64,000 nt of DNA from Favolaschia claudopus (lineage: Eukaryota; Basidiomycota; Agaricomycetes; Agaricales; Mycenaceae): NCBI GenBank assembly GCA_037176885.1, contig JAWWNJ010000011.1:1426001-1490000 (forward strand). The letters run 5' to 3'. Shown piece by piece: positions 22,134 through 32,487 of this stretch. Under the pieces are notes generated by a model, which was not told the DNA's origin, ran no database searches, and worked only from the letters and a program-made list of their open reading frames with translations. The translations under genes and the position numbers were made by a program. Each line of letters opens with the position of its first letter. Position 1 is the first letter of the stretch.

Positions 22134-25100
22134 CTACGACACCCCCGCAGCATTCATCCTCGCAACCCACTCCTCCCTCATCGCCGGACTCCACGAATTC
22201 CGATGTTGCGGCCCCGTCTTGTGTCCCCTTAAACTCCCAAACGGCTTAAGCCCCGCCAACCGCGCCGCAGCGCGTATCGCCGCCGTCCCCGCGTCCGTCC
22301 GCTCGTCCTCTTCCTCTGCCGCCATAATCGACATAGACATGGACATCGACATGGACAAAGCGGGATTCCACGACGACATCTCGCTCGCGGTGCCGTACTC
22401 GCTTCCTCCTTCGCCCTCGCCCTCGCCCTCAGGATCATCCTCTGCGTCCCCTTCGCCCAGCTCCCCGACGTCTGCTGCCCTCCCGACGACATCGTCCCTC
22501 ACCCCGGGACTGGCACTAGTCGTGCTCGACCCACGACTACTCGGTGAAAACGCCGTAAACGACGCCTCCGACATCGTCTCCTCCCCCTCCCCTTCCCCAT
22601 CGCGATCCGCCGTATCATCCGAAGAGAATTCCCCCGACACCGCCCGCGACCTCGCCACCCCCTTCGTCCTCCGCTCCGACGAATTCGACACGGACGACGG
22701 CGTCCTCCGCCTCCCATTGATATTGCCACCAGAAGAAAACGGCGGTGTCGGGGAGAATCGTCGAGCTTGAGCTTCAAGGCGCGGCGAGCCCGGCGGGGTC
22801 GACGAAGACGAGGTCGGCGGCGGCACTGCCATGGAGAAACTGGAAGGTGGCCTTGAAGTGGACGGCACACGAGGAGACGACACAGCCGACGCCGTAGCCC
22901 ATGAAAAGTGGCTCCCGAATTTCGGCGGCGGCAACGCGAGGGGAAAAGCGCCTTGATACCGAGGGCAGGGATCTTCCTCTTCTACCTCTTCTACCTCTCC
23001 CTCTACCTCTGCATTCTCTTCTTCTTTACCTCCGCCGTTTCCTGTAGTAACAGCTGACTGCGGCGGCGTCTGTCCCTTAGGCGTCGTCTCGACTCGATGT
23101 CGGTCAGACTGAGACTCCGATTTGCCCTTCGGCGTCGTTTGTTGCTCCTTCTCCTTCTCGCCCTCGCCCTTGGCATTCTCATTCTGCTCCTCAGTCTTAC
23201 TACGCCTGGCAGCGACCTCCCCCGCCGCTTGCAGAATCTTCAACCGCGCGGTCCATAGCGACAGGTTAAGGTCGCACTGCATGACATAGGGCTGCATTTC
23301 TGTTGACGGGCGGATAAATTGAGATTATTCAAGGCTTGGAGAGACGAGAAAAGATTTAAACCCACCCGGTACTCCTCGCACGACCAGATCCAACAACGGC
23401 TTCACGAATGCTGGGATGAAGAACCTACAATTATATTTTTGTGTCAGCTGTTGCAAAAAAAAAAGCAGAGCAGCAGGAAATAGTCCAGACCACGACTACT
23501 CACATCTGACTCCTCGCCTCCCTCACCGGCTCTCCGCTCGCCTCGACAGTCACCGAGAGCTGATGGTGCTTCTCCAACGCAGCTTGGGCGTTCCATTCAC
23601 GGAGCAATAGCGCAGCCCAGTGTTTCGAGATGTAGTACGGGCGTGACTGTGCGATGTGTAAGTAAGTTGAGCATCAGATCGGGTGGGAGTCGAAAAAGAA
23701 AGTTCGTTTGAAGGGTGTATATATGCAGGGAAGAGTGATGCCGGCGGTGCGTGGTATCGCAGAGACGGCATAGAGGCGAAGGGGAAGGGTGACGAAGCAA
23801 GACGAAACGTACCGGATTACTGATATCAGCACACTTGATGAGGCCCTGGCACAGCGTCGTCCGTCTATAAGCCAAACTTTGCTTCTCCGTCTTCTGCTTC
23901 TTCCCGCTCTCTCCTTCCCGCTCTTCGTGAATCTGCGCACCCGACTGTGCGTTCTCCTGCCCCGACGCAGCATCCCTTGCACCCGGCAGGACCCCCTCAA
24001 ACCTCTCCATGAACGGGGCATGGACGCGCATGTCCGTCGCGAGAACGATGTCTGCGAGGAGGCGGCGCACACCGTGCGCTTTGCCCGTCTCTGCCTCAGA
24101 GCCTCCACCTGCACTGTCGTTCCCCCGCCCCCTGCTCCCCTCAGTCTCTCCATCCAGTAACGGCCCCATCCCGTGTGCCCTCATCACTCTGATGAGCAGT
24201 GCTGTATGCAGTTGTTCCAGGGGCGACTGGCCATCGAATACGGCAGAAAGTGGTGCAGATGCGTTGGCCATGAAGAGATTGGTAAATCTGTTTTGGCCAA
24301 GAGGTCATGAGCAAACGTGTGTTGGCATACAGAAAGGAGAGAGGCAGATTTCACGAGCAGAGATATCGTAACAACGGTAAGAGAGTTGGAGGAGGTAACG
24401 CACCCTGGATGCCCTACATCATGCCCTATTGCCGCCACGGCCAATACAAACAAATCGACCCTTGTCAGCACCGTTACCAGATCACCGCTATCGAATGCGC
24501 GAGGGCTCGTCCAGGTCGCAGCGGGATTCGGGTCAAGGAGGATGGAGAGCGGAGGAACCATGTCTGCCGCACGGAGATACGAGTAGGTCGCTTGCAGAAC
24601 GTCCAGGGCGTGCTCAAAATTGTGATACGAGTTCTGCGTGCGGTAGATACGGCGAAGATGGTGTATGAACGGAGGGATTTGAGCTGGAATAGAAGAATTA
24701 CATCAATTTGCTAGCTGTTATCTACAACAGAACAGACGCACCTGGACCGACACCCACAGCTTCCTCCATGCCCTGTATACGGAATAGAGCGTTGAAAAAT
24801 ATCACAGCACTGGCTGCGACGTGGTCTTCGTCTGGGAGGGTGCTGGGCTCAAAGTTCCAGCCTTCAAGAGCGGCGATGAGGCGGGGAAGAGATTCAGGTG
24901 GGAGACACGGCGATTCGCTGCACCGAGTTGAACACATCGCAAAGACATGGAGTCAATAACATACCAAGAAGCGGTGTGCTCGTTTACGGCGTTGAGGGTC
25001 TGAGTGTACATGTCGCTCAACAGTTCGGCGAATCGGGTTCTGTGAAATCATTCGTTCAACACAGATGATATCTGCGAAACAATCTAGGGGCGCACTGGAT

Positions 25101-25259
25101 CTGCTCGTCTGCGCCATGGCCTAGCCAGCCGTGGCCGCCATGGCCCCCGGTGCGTGTCGCGAGACTGAGGCCGCCGATGTCAGCGCTGCGTCGACGAGCA
25201 GCGCGGGTATTTGTGGTATCTGGTGGGGGAAAGAGCAGGCCTCTGTCGTGAGCACACAT
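22134..25259 (-). CDS. PDE2: Class I 3',5'-cyclic-nucleotide phosphodiesterase (Pde2-like)
   Basis: Hydrolyses cAMP (or cGMP) to the 5'-monophosphate and so lowers PKA signalling. The HD-type catalytic core is complete: SYHNFEHALDVLQATYSYL (metal-binding His), FVLAVAAIGHDVGHPG (His-Asp pair), LADIVLATDMRVHAPFMERF and QGLIKCADISNPSRP (third metal Asp). WAALLLREWNAQAALEK and FFIPAFVKPLLDLVV complete the fold. At least seven introns are present, including one of about 120 bp right after GHPG. The last exon adds about 370 residues of Ser/Pro/Glu-rich, low-complexity sequence (a run of Met-Ser pairs, a run of Gly-Glu pairs) and a conserved-looking end. The start is uncertain: I give the in-frame ATG at 25259; an upstream exon starting near 25396 is also possible. 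It would act in the same pathway as the G-alpha subunit at 44.4 kb. Confidence 0.88.
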
Positions 25260-27363
25260 CTGGCTCTTAGGCTGCCCGTCGTCGGCGTCGGCAGCGGCAG
25301 CGACGGCGAGGGAGACGGTTTGGGAGAAGAAATACAAGATCACCGAATTCCCAGGGCTGTGATAAATCCCCCATCAACTGCCTCGTGCCTGTCATCCCGT
25401 TTCAGTCTAGCACGCTCATCTTCAGCTGCTTCACTTCAAGATTTATTACTGCTATAGCAATGTTCACCTCTCTTCAGGCAAGCGAGAATACCACGAATCA
25501 TCCACTCAGAGCTCTTTTTTTCTCTCTTTTTTTTGCCTCGATTTTCAACGGCGGTACACACTTGACTCGTTTCTGGGCAAAATCCACTCGTATTGCTGGG
25601 CTCCTTCGTCTCGGACAACAAAAAACTTGCATACATCAACCCGGATCCTAAGTGCAAGTCTTCCTTCTCCCTCCCAACTCCCGCGGAAAGTGTCCGTGTT
25701 CGAGCGTGTGCTCCAGTATCATACGCCACCGTCAAGTTTACCCCGGAAACTGTGGGTATTCTATTGCATCCTGCCTCCGCATGTCTCTGCCTGCCTCTCA
25801 GTAAGTCACTCCCTTCCGAATGGCAACTACAGGGAGCCAAAGTTTTCTCGTTCTGCTGTACTTGCCCCGAACTGTGACCGCGAGAATCATTATTTCGGGC
25901 GCCGCGTCTCTTCTTCCCGGGAATAAGGGGGTATAGAACCGAAGACATTCGCGAGCAGTGGGATATCGAGGATGCACACAATACACGCAACACACGCACT
26001 CCACAACTAGTACCGTGGGCGTCAACGCGGCCATGTCTTGACAGTGTGTTACAATGTGTACACTCCCTCCGAATCCTTCCTCGAATCGGAGTCGCACGGT
26101 CCGTCATGAGATGGGACAGCGCGAGGATCTCGAAATATTATGTACTGATTCCTGATCGGGATTCATCAACCCGCATCTTGAACTTGCATTATCGAAGAGC
26201 AGGTCAGCATATGTGTGTTGGGAAACTACTCAATCCGTTTCCTCCGCTTTGTATGCATAAAACACTCTCCTTCTCCGAGATTATGATCTATGCTACGACA
26301 GCAGACTCAACACTTCACCTAACGATCCCCTCCCAAGTTCCTAACCTTCGAAGGATTAGTAGCATCGACATGGCATCCATTAAGTAATATGTCGTCCCTT
26401 CTCTGCCCTCCGGCGTCGATGTGGCTCGACATCCGCCAAACATCGGATGGCAGGATCCCTCTAACATAACATGAACGTCGTACATATATGTAGACAGACG
26501 CTGACAGCATACAGATTTTCCCCATGTCCAACTCCTACGTAAACTCAAGTCGCGAAAATAATATAGTCATCCCGCCTCCGTCGTGGCACATCCCCGTTCC
26601 GCCGTCGGGGGCCTCATTACTTGCGCGCGCCTGTTTGCAGGGTCCGTCTCATACAGCTCCGAATCTCACACTGAGCTTGCCGTGTTTTTGGGGCGGTCCC
26701 AACTCCAACCGTGAGAATTTTATATAAACCTCGCCGCGCAGTGTACTACTCATTCTATTTACACGTAGCACATGGCGGGTACCGGATACTAGGATACTAC
26801 GAGTGCTGACCTTGACGTGCCCACATATTGTATCCACCAAAACGACATGGCCGTGTCTTCCTCACCCGCGCCACCGTCAACCTCAGACTTGTCCCTCACC
26901 AACGGGGTGATATCACTGCAATGCAGCCTCTCATTCAAAATCTCAACGCGATGAGTATCTGACTCCTTATCGCTTTGAACCCGGTGCGAACACAAAATTC
27001 AACCGTGGGAACATACCGAGTCGTTCATCGGAATCGATGTTTCCAGAAATTACAACCCCAGACCTCAGTATTTTTACGTTCGCCGACGCTTACATACTTG
27101 GACCCACGTCCATGCGGTGGCTTGGGTGTGATACCCACCATTGTTTGTCCGTGAGCTACCGAGTGTCTCCGACTCGATCAGGATTTAGATTGTATTCCTC
27201 CGTATTCTCTCCGATCGAAGGTCAGTATTCGAGTCAAACTTCGAGGAACGATATGGCTTGCTCAAATGAGCTCGAGTTTGATATACTGTAAAACAAGGCT
27301 ACGGGATGTGATTCTTATGCCAATTGGCTTCTAGCACAGGCTTCGCTATTCCACCGTGTCCCA
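25260..27363. other. Intergenic, no gene recognised
   Basis: About 2.1 kb upstream of the phosphodiesterase and downstream of F-box copy A. A 223-codon open frame exists at 25436-26107 (-) but has no domain, odd composition and no conserved motif. It may be leader sequence of the phosphodiesterase mRNA. No repeats or RNA genes seen. Confidence 0.45.
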
Positions 27364-29768
27364 TTATTTAGAATACTTCACGAATTTCAACCGCGGCCGC
27401 CATCGTACACCATCAGGCCCATGAAGGTGCACATTTCTCTCCAACAAACTCTCCGCCCATTCCGCCCATTTGCTGCGAGATACTTCCGGGCTGACAAAAC
27501 ATGCCCGATCAGGAAAAAAACTGTGTCGAACATGAACGAAGACATACCCAGTCACTGGCCACACGCAACACGGATGCTCGATCTCGCGCAGGGCAGGGAA
27601 AGACGAGGTAGAACACAATTTCTCCATCAGTTGACCAAGTAGCTCTTCATCTGTTTGTCCCAGCCTTTTCAGAAGGTCAGTATATGCAGAGACATTGAAA
27701 CAGGTGCTACAAGTCACCCATGATACTTTGACATGCACTTGAATACAATACGCTCTAACGATGCGTGGATCTTCGGAGTTTTAACGCAGGAAGCGCTTGC
27801 GGGGAACTGTGGACAGTGAGCAACATGAATGGGAACAGAGAGATATGTCACACATCGACATCCCATGCGATCCCCAATGTAGTTAACGAAGGACAGTTGC
27901 GCCATATCGCGAACTGTCGACTTTGAATTTGATTCTCAAACAGCGTCAATTGTTTGATCTTTGAGCCGTGTTTTTCGAAGAATTTTGCAGCCCCATCGAC
28001 ATCGGCAGAGTCAAACACAACTGTTTCCAACGAGGGCAAACTGCCATACAAAATTGAGTGTTCCATGAAATGTTTCAGAAGGAACAAACACGTACTCCAT
28101 GCTTGTTAATACGCTGAAGAACGAATTGGTGCATGCGCCAATCGTGAGAGTCACCAGCGCACTGAACGCATCCAGCGGGATCCCTTGAGCTTTGGCTTCG
28201 AATTCGGTCTTCGAGTTCCAACCAAACTCCTGCATCTTAGAAAATCGAGCGAATATCTGTGGACTGACCCCTGGCTTCTTGGAGGATTTACCAATCTTCA
28301 CACCATGGAGGCGCAGCAGAGAGGCTCCCGCCAATTCAACGAACCCCTCGAACGTCTTCCAGGGCAAAGCCGGAGCCAGTGCACCGGCATAGACTTCTTT
28401 TAGCCCCGGCATGTATTCAGCCAGCTTTCGTAAGTCCTCCGGTTTGTAGCCATCATCAATGAACAGAGTCTGAACATGCTGCCTGAGGGAAGGATGCTGT
28501 TTCAAATGGCGTTTCAGAGCGTATGAATTGGCTCCGGATAATCGAACATTTGCGTAAAAGAGCGGAGTGCCGAGCCGCTAAAAATCATAGAATTCAGCAA
28601 TGCGCCAGTGTCAAAGTCATAATGAGATACCGCAAACATCTTGCACACCAGGAGTGGTGCAACGCCGGTGGGAACACTCGAATTGTTGGAATTGTAAATT
28701 TGATCCTTTGCCTGATATCCACCAGGTTGCATAGCGAAAAATAGTACGCGGCTCCAGATAGCGTCTGCTTGAATAGGATCGTCGGCAAGTATTGCAGGGT
28801 ATGTGAAGGGGGCAGGTTCTGATCGGACAGTGTCCGCAACGGATGAGGAGGGTCTAAATTCGGACAATCAAGGTTGAACGCTGCAGACAGAAGTATTGAG
28901 AATCACCTCTCGTCCTCGATGTCCATGAGTGATTGGATAATGGGATTTGCCTTCAGCGAATTGTGAAAAGCCTCTCGCTGGGAAGAATTTGAACGTGGAA
29001 GGAGCCGAATACATTTCAAAGTTGGGTTTGCGGACACCATTCGCACATATGTAGGAATAGTCTCGAGGTATTCTTGAGGATCCCAGATCACCAGCGTGTT
29101 GAGAGCTGGAGCCAACCTCAATGATTCCCATATCGAGGGAACATATATCCCATGTGGTATTTGGAACTGGGTCTGAGTAAGGTGCGCTTGAGCAGAAGAA
29201 ACAACACGAGAAAAGGGGTGATATTCTACCATATTTTTCCAGGTTACCAGACATTCCGCGACTGTCTCGCACAGAGCTTTCGCGTTCCAGTCCGGTCCGG
29301 GTGTTTGGCGGCTCAAAGGGCCTATGTCAATGATAACGCGGATGGGATCCAGTAACGGAAGACCACGACACAGGCCAGTCGCATTGTCCGGGCGGGGGAT
29401 ATCCAAGGAAATGTAAATATCCGTGATGTTTGGTGAATTCTTGAGGACCTTGTGCATCAAAATGCCAAATCCACCCTCGACGCGCAGCTTTTTGATGAAC
29501 CGGCCAAGTTGGCGGTTAGAGTAGCAGCCAACGCCTGCGCTTGAGCTTTGGAGCCTAGATTTACCACGTTATACAATAGCGGCGTGGCTACACGCAGCCA
29601 ATTTTTGCAAACGACCAAATACGCAGAACTCGATTCGGAAAAGTTCATGAAAGGCGAATACTTTTGGTCACGGCGGTACATAGTTGAAAACGCGTCATCC
29701 GACACACGAAGAGCGGGGGCCAGAATTTCGGAGATGATCTCGTCAGGCAAGCTATTTGCCACAGACAT
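27364..29768 (-). pseudogene. F-box protein paralogue A, frameshifted in exon 1
   Basis: Second copy of the F-box family. It starts MSVANSLPDEIISEILAPAL and follows copy 1 and copy B closely through SSAYLVVCKNWLRVATPLL. Near 29510 it lacks 7 bp that copy B has, so the frame breaks just after ALAATLTAN. The correct reading resumes one frame over (KLRVEGGFGI, then MHKVLKNSPNITDIYISLD). Everything downstream is preserved: IWDPQEYLETIPTYVRM, MDIEDE/RPSSSVADTV, APLLVCKMFA, RLGTPLFYANVRL, CPSLTTLGIAWDVD and the end WRPRLKFVKYSK. Intron positions equal those of copy 1. No splice event I can see repairs the frame, so a recent pseudogene, or an N-terminally shortened protein, is likely. A sequencing or assembly error is the main alternative. 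Confidence 0.65.
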
Positions 29769-29991
29769 CGTCGTCAAAGTTTGAAATGGTTCGGCCCTTG
29801 CCGGTGATGTGCATAGCCATTGTGATGGGAAGTCCTTCCAAACAACGCCCAAGGTCAAGCTTCACTCGACGAAAACAGTGTTCTGAATTCATATACATAT
29901 ATCCCAAAAACCTGCTATCAGCAGTCGCGGCAAAAAAAATGGCTATAATCGAGCACATGCGACAGAACACTATAGTACTGTACGAGATGCA
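29769..29991. promoter_or_regulatory. Spacer between tandem F-box copies A and B
   Basis: 223 bp between the stop of copy B and the start codon of copy A. It would have to hold both the terminator of B and the promoter of A. No clear TATA or polyadenylation signal stands out. Confidence 0.35.
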
Positions 29992-32405
29992 TCATCGTCT
30001 GCCTTTGGTCACAAATTTCAGCCGCGGCCGCCAGTGCACACCATCAGGACCAACGAGATGAACATGCCGCTCCGATAGACTCTCCGCCCACTTCACCCAT
30101 TTGCTACTTGATATCTCAGGGCTGTGAAAAGAACACGTCCAGTTGAGGCACCATGCTGACCACTGGGAAATTCAAAAGACATACTCAGTTGTCGGCCAAT
30201 GGCAAAAGGGATGTTTAACCTCCCGTAAGGCGGGGAAGGACGTTGTGGATCGTAGTGCATCTATCAGCTTACCGAAATTCGTTTCGTGTGGCTGCTTCAA
30301 TCTGTTTAAGACTTGAGTAACACGCGGCGAGCATTGAAACGATTTCGCCTGTCACCGGTGGTAACGATTCTGTGGGGCGAATACAATGCGGATGAGATTC
30401 TCATGGGTTTGAGAAGTCGTGAGACAAGAGGCGGCTGCAGGATGCTTAAATCCTGTGAATCAACAACAGGAATGACAAACGAAGTTGTAATACGCACTTG
30501 GTTGTCGCAGAAAATGGTCAACTCAATGAGGGAAGGACAGGTGCGCCAGATGTCAAGAGAAGAATCTTGGGTGTACTGCTCATAAAGTTTCAACTTTCTG
30601 AGTTTCGCACCGTGTGTTTGGAAATATTTGGCGCCGCCGTCGATATGAGCGGAATTGAAGATAGCTGTCTCCAGTGAGGGCAAACTGGTAAGAAGTTCTT
30701 CGTTACACAATACCATGCGAAACAAAAGTGAAGGCTCACTTCATCGACGCCAACGTATCATAGAACGAGTTGTGACATGCACCGACAGTCAACGTGACGA
30801 GCAAACTGAATGCATTGTGTGGAACCGACTCGGGTGCTGAATCAAATGCTGTTTTTGAATTCCAATCCAACTCGCGAAGTTCAAGAAAGCTGGAGAATAC
30901 TTGCGAGCTGTTGGCGTTTTTCGGGCCCACAGCTACACACAAGCCGTGCATAGACCGCAGAGAAGGCCCTACCAATTGACTCAACTTGATGAACGCCGGC
31001 CAGCTCAAGGCCGCAAAATGTGGGCTTGCATGCAAGACTCTGAGCGCGGGGGTGTAAGCGATCAAGCTCCTCAAGTGAGCCGCATCACAGTCATAGTCGA
31101 AATAAAGAGATTGGACTCGATGGCCAAGCGAAGGCTGTCGCTTGAATTGTGAGATGATCGAAGGGAAATTGGTGTTGTGAAGAGTCAGATCGGTGAAAAG
31201 TTCTGGTACACCGAGGCGCTAATATGCAGGTTGACCATCAGCAACGAACTTGATCGAGGACGTGGAACATACCGCGAACATTTTGCACGTCAAAAGCGGC
31301 GCGATCCGGGAAGGGAGACTGGAATTGCGAATGTGAAATCCTTGTTGCGAAGAACTGAGAGCAAAAGATAGTATGCAACTCCAAATAACATCTTCTTGAG
31401 CAGGATCAGCCTTCAGTTTTGCGGGGTAGTATGCAACACCCGCTTCGGCGCCATCTGTAGACAGAACAAGACTATGCAAGTGAGTTCTCAAGCTCAGCGG
31501 TATCATTTCATATATTACCTTTCGTCTTCAACATACAAGAGGAATTTCAATTTTGAGTCTGCCTTCATCTCGTCGTACAGCGCCTTTCGAACCGAATATT
31601 TCGAATCGGGAAGGATCTGTATGCGTTTCAAATTTGGGTTTGCGGACACCTTTCGCATATACATAGGAATGGTGCTGAGGTATCCTTGAGGATCCCAGAT
31701 CACCAGTGTGTTGAGAGCTGGAGCCAGCTTCAAGGAATCACCTATGGAGATACTAGTCATGTACCCAGCACTCAATTGATTTGGCATTTGGAACACAACC
31801 TAGGCGGGCAGTGCCACACCTCCGAGTCAGTCGAGGGAAACTACAATGAAGTGCACCCTTACCAGACGCTTCCACTTCAAAAGGCATTCCACGAGTGTTG
31901 CAAGGAGTTTTTGCCCATTCTGGGAGACTGAATAGTGGCTTGAGGGGCCGAGGTCGAGGATGACGCGGATAGGGTCGAGTAAAGGAAGACCACGACACAG
32001 ACCAGTCGCATTGTCAGGGGAATGGATATCCAAGGAGATGTAGATATCGGTTATGTTCGGTGAAAACTTGAGAACTTTGTGCATTGAAATAGCATATCCG
32101 CCCTCGACGCGCAGCTTTTTGATGAACCGACCGAGCTCAGGGTTGGCAGTTAGAGTGGCAGCCAATGCCTGCGCTTGGGCTTTGGAACGTAGAGCTACCA
32201 CGTTATAGAGCAACGGCGTGGCTACACGCAGCCAGTTTTTGCAAACGACCAAATACGCAGAACTCGATTCGGAAAAGTTCATGAAAGGCGAATCCGTTTG
32301 GCCGATGCGGTACATGGTTGAAAACGCGTCATCCGACACACGAAGAGCGGGGGTCAGGATTTCAGAGATGATCTCGTCAGGCAAGCTGTTGACCACAGGC
32401 AGCAT
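29992..32405 (-). CDS. F-box protein paralogue B (intact)
   Basis: Third copy of the F-box family, in tandem with copy A. It starts MLPVVNSLPDEIISEIL and continues SSSAYLVVCKNWLRVATPLL, ANPELGRFIKKLRVEGGY, NITDIYISLDI and LNTLVIWDPQGYLSTIPMYM. The later exons give APLLTCKMFA, RLGVPELFTDLTLHNTN, CPSLIELTIFCDNQ, HPAAASCLTTSQTHENLIRI and the end WRPRLKFVTKGRR. Two acceptors were set by comparison with the paralogues: one near 31455 (TTGCATAG) and one in front of HPAAASC (GATTTAAG). The first exon is almost identical in DNA to that of copy A, while later exons differ much more. As an F-box protein it should connect a substrate to an SCF ubiquitin ligase; the substrate is unknown. Confidence 0.8.
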
Positions 32406-32487
32406 AGTGGTTAAGGTTTAAGTAGACCTCTGAGCCGGCTTTTGCCGGACGCCCATCAACTAACTAGACATCCAACAACTTGGCAAC
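32406..32487. promoter_or_regulatory. 82-bp bidirectional promoter, F-box B / METTL16
   Basis: Only 82 bp separate the two divergent start codons, so the 5' leaders and promoters must overlap or be very short. No named element was recognised. Confidence 0.55.

Noticed and set aside
21688..22770. 360-codon plus-strand frame
   Set aside because: Antisense to the low-complexity tail of the phosphodiesterase; composition is Ser/Pro-rich by mirror and no motif is present.
25436..26107. 223-codon minus frame upstream of the phosphodiesterase
   Set aside because: No recognisable domain, irregular composition, no splice partners; more likely leader or intergenic sequence.
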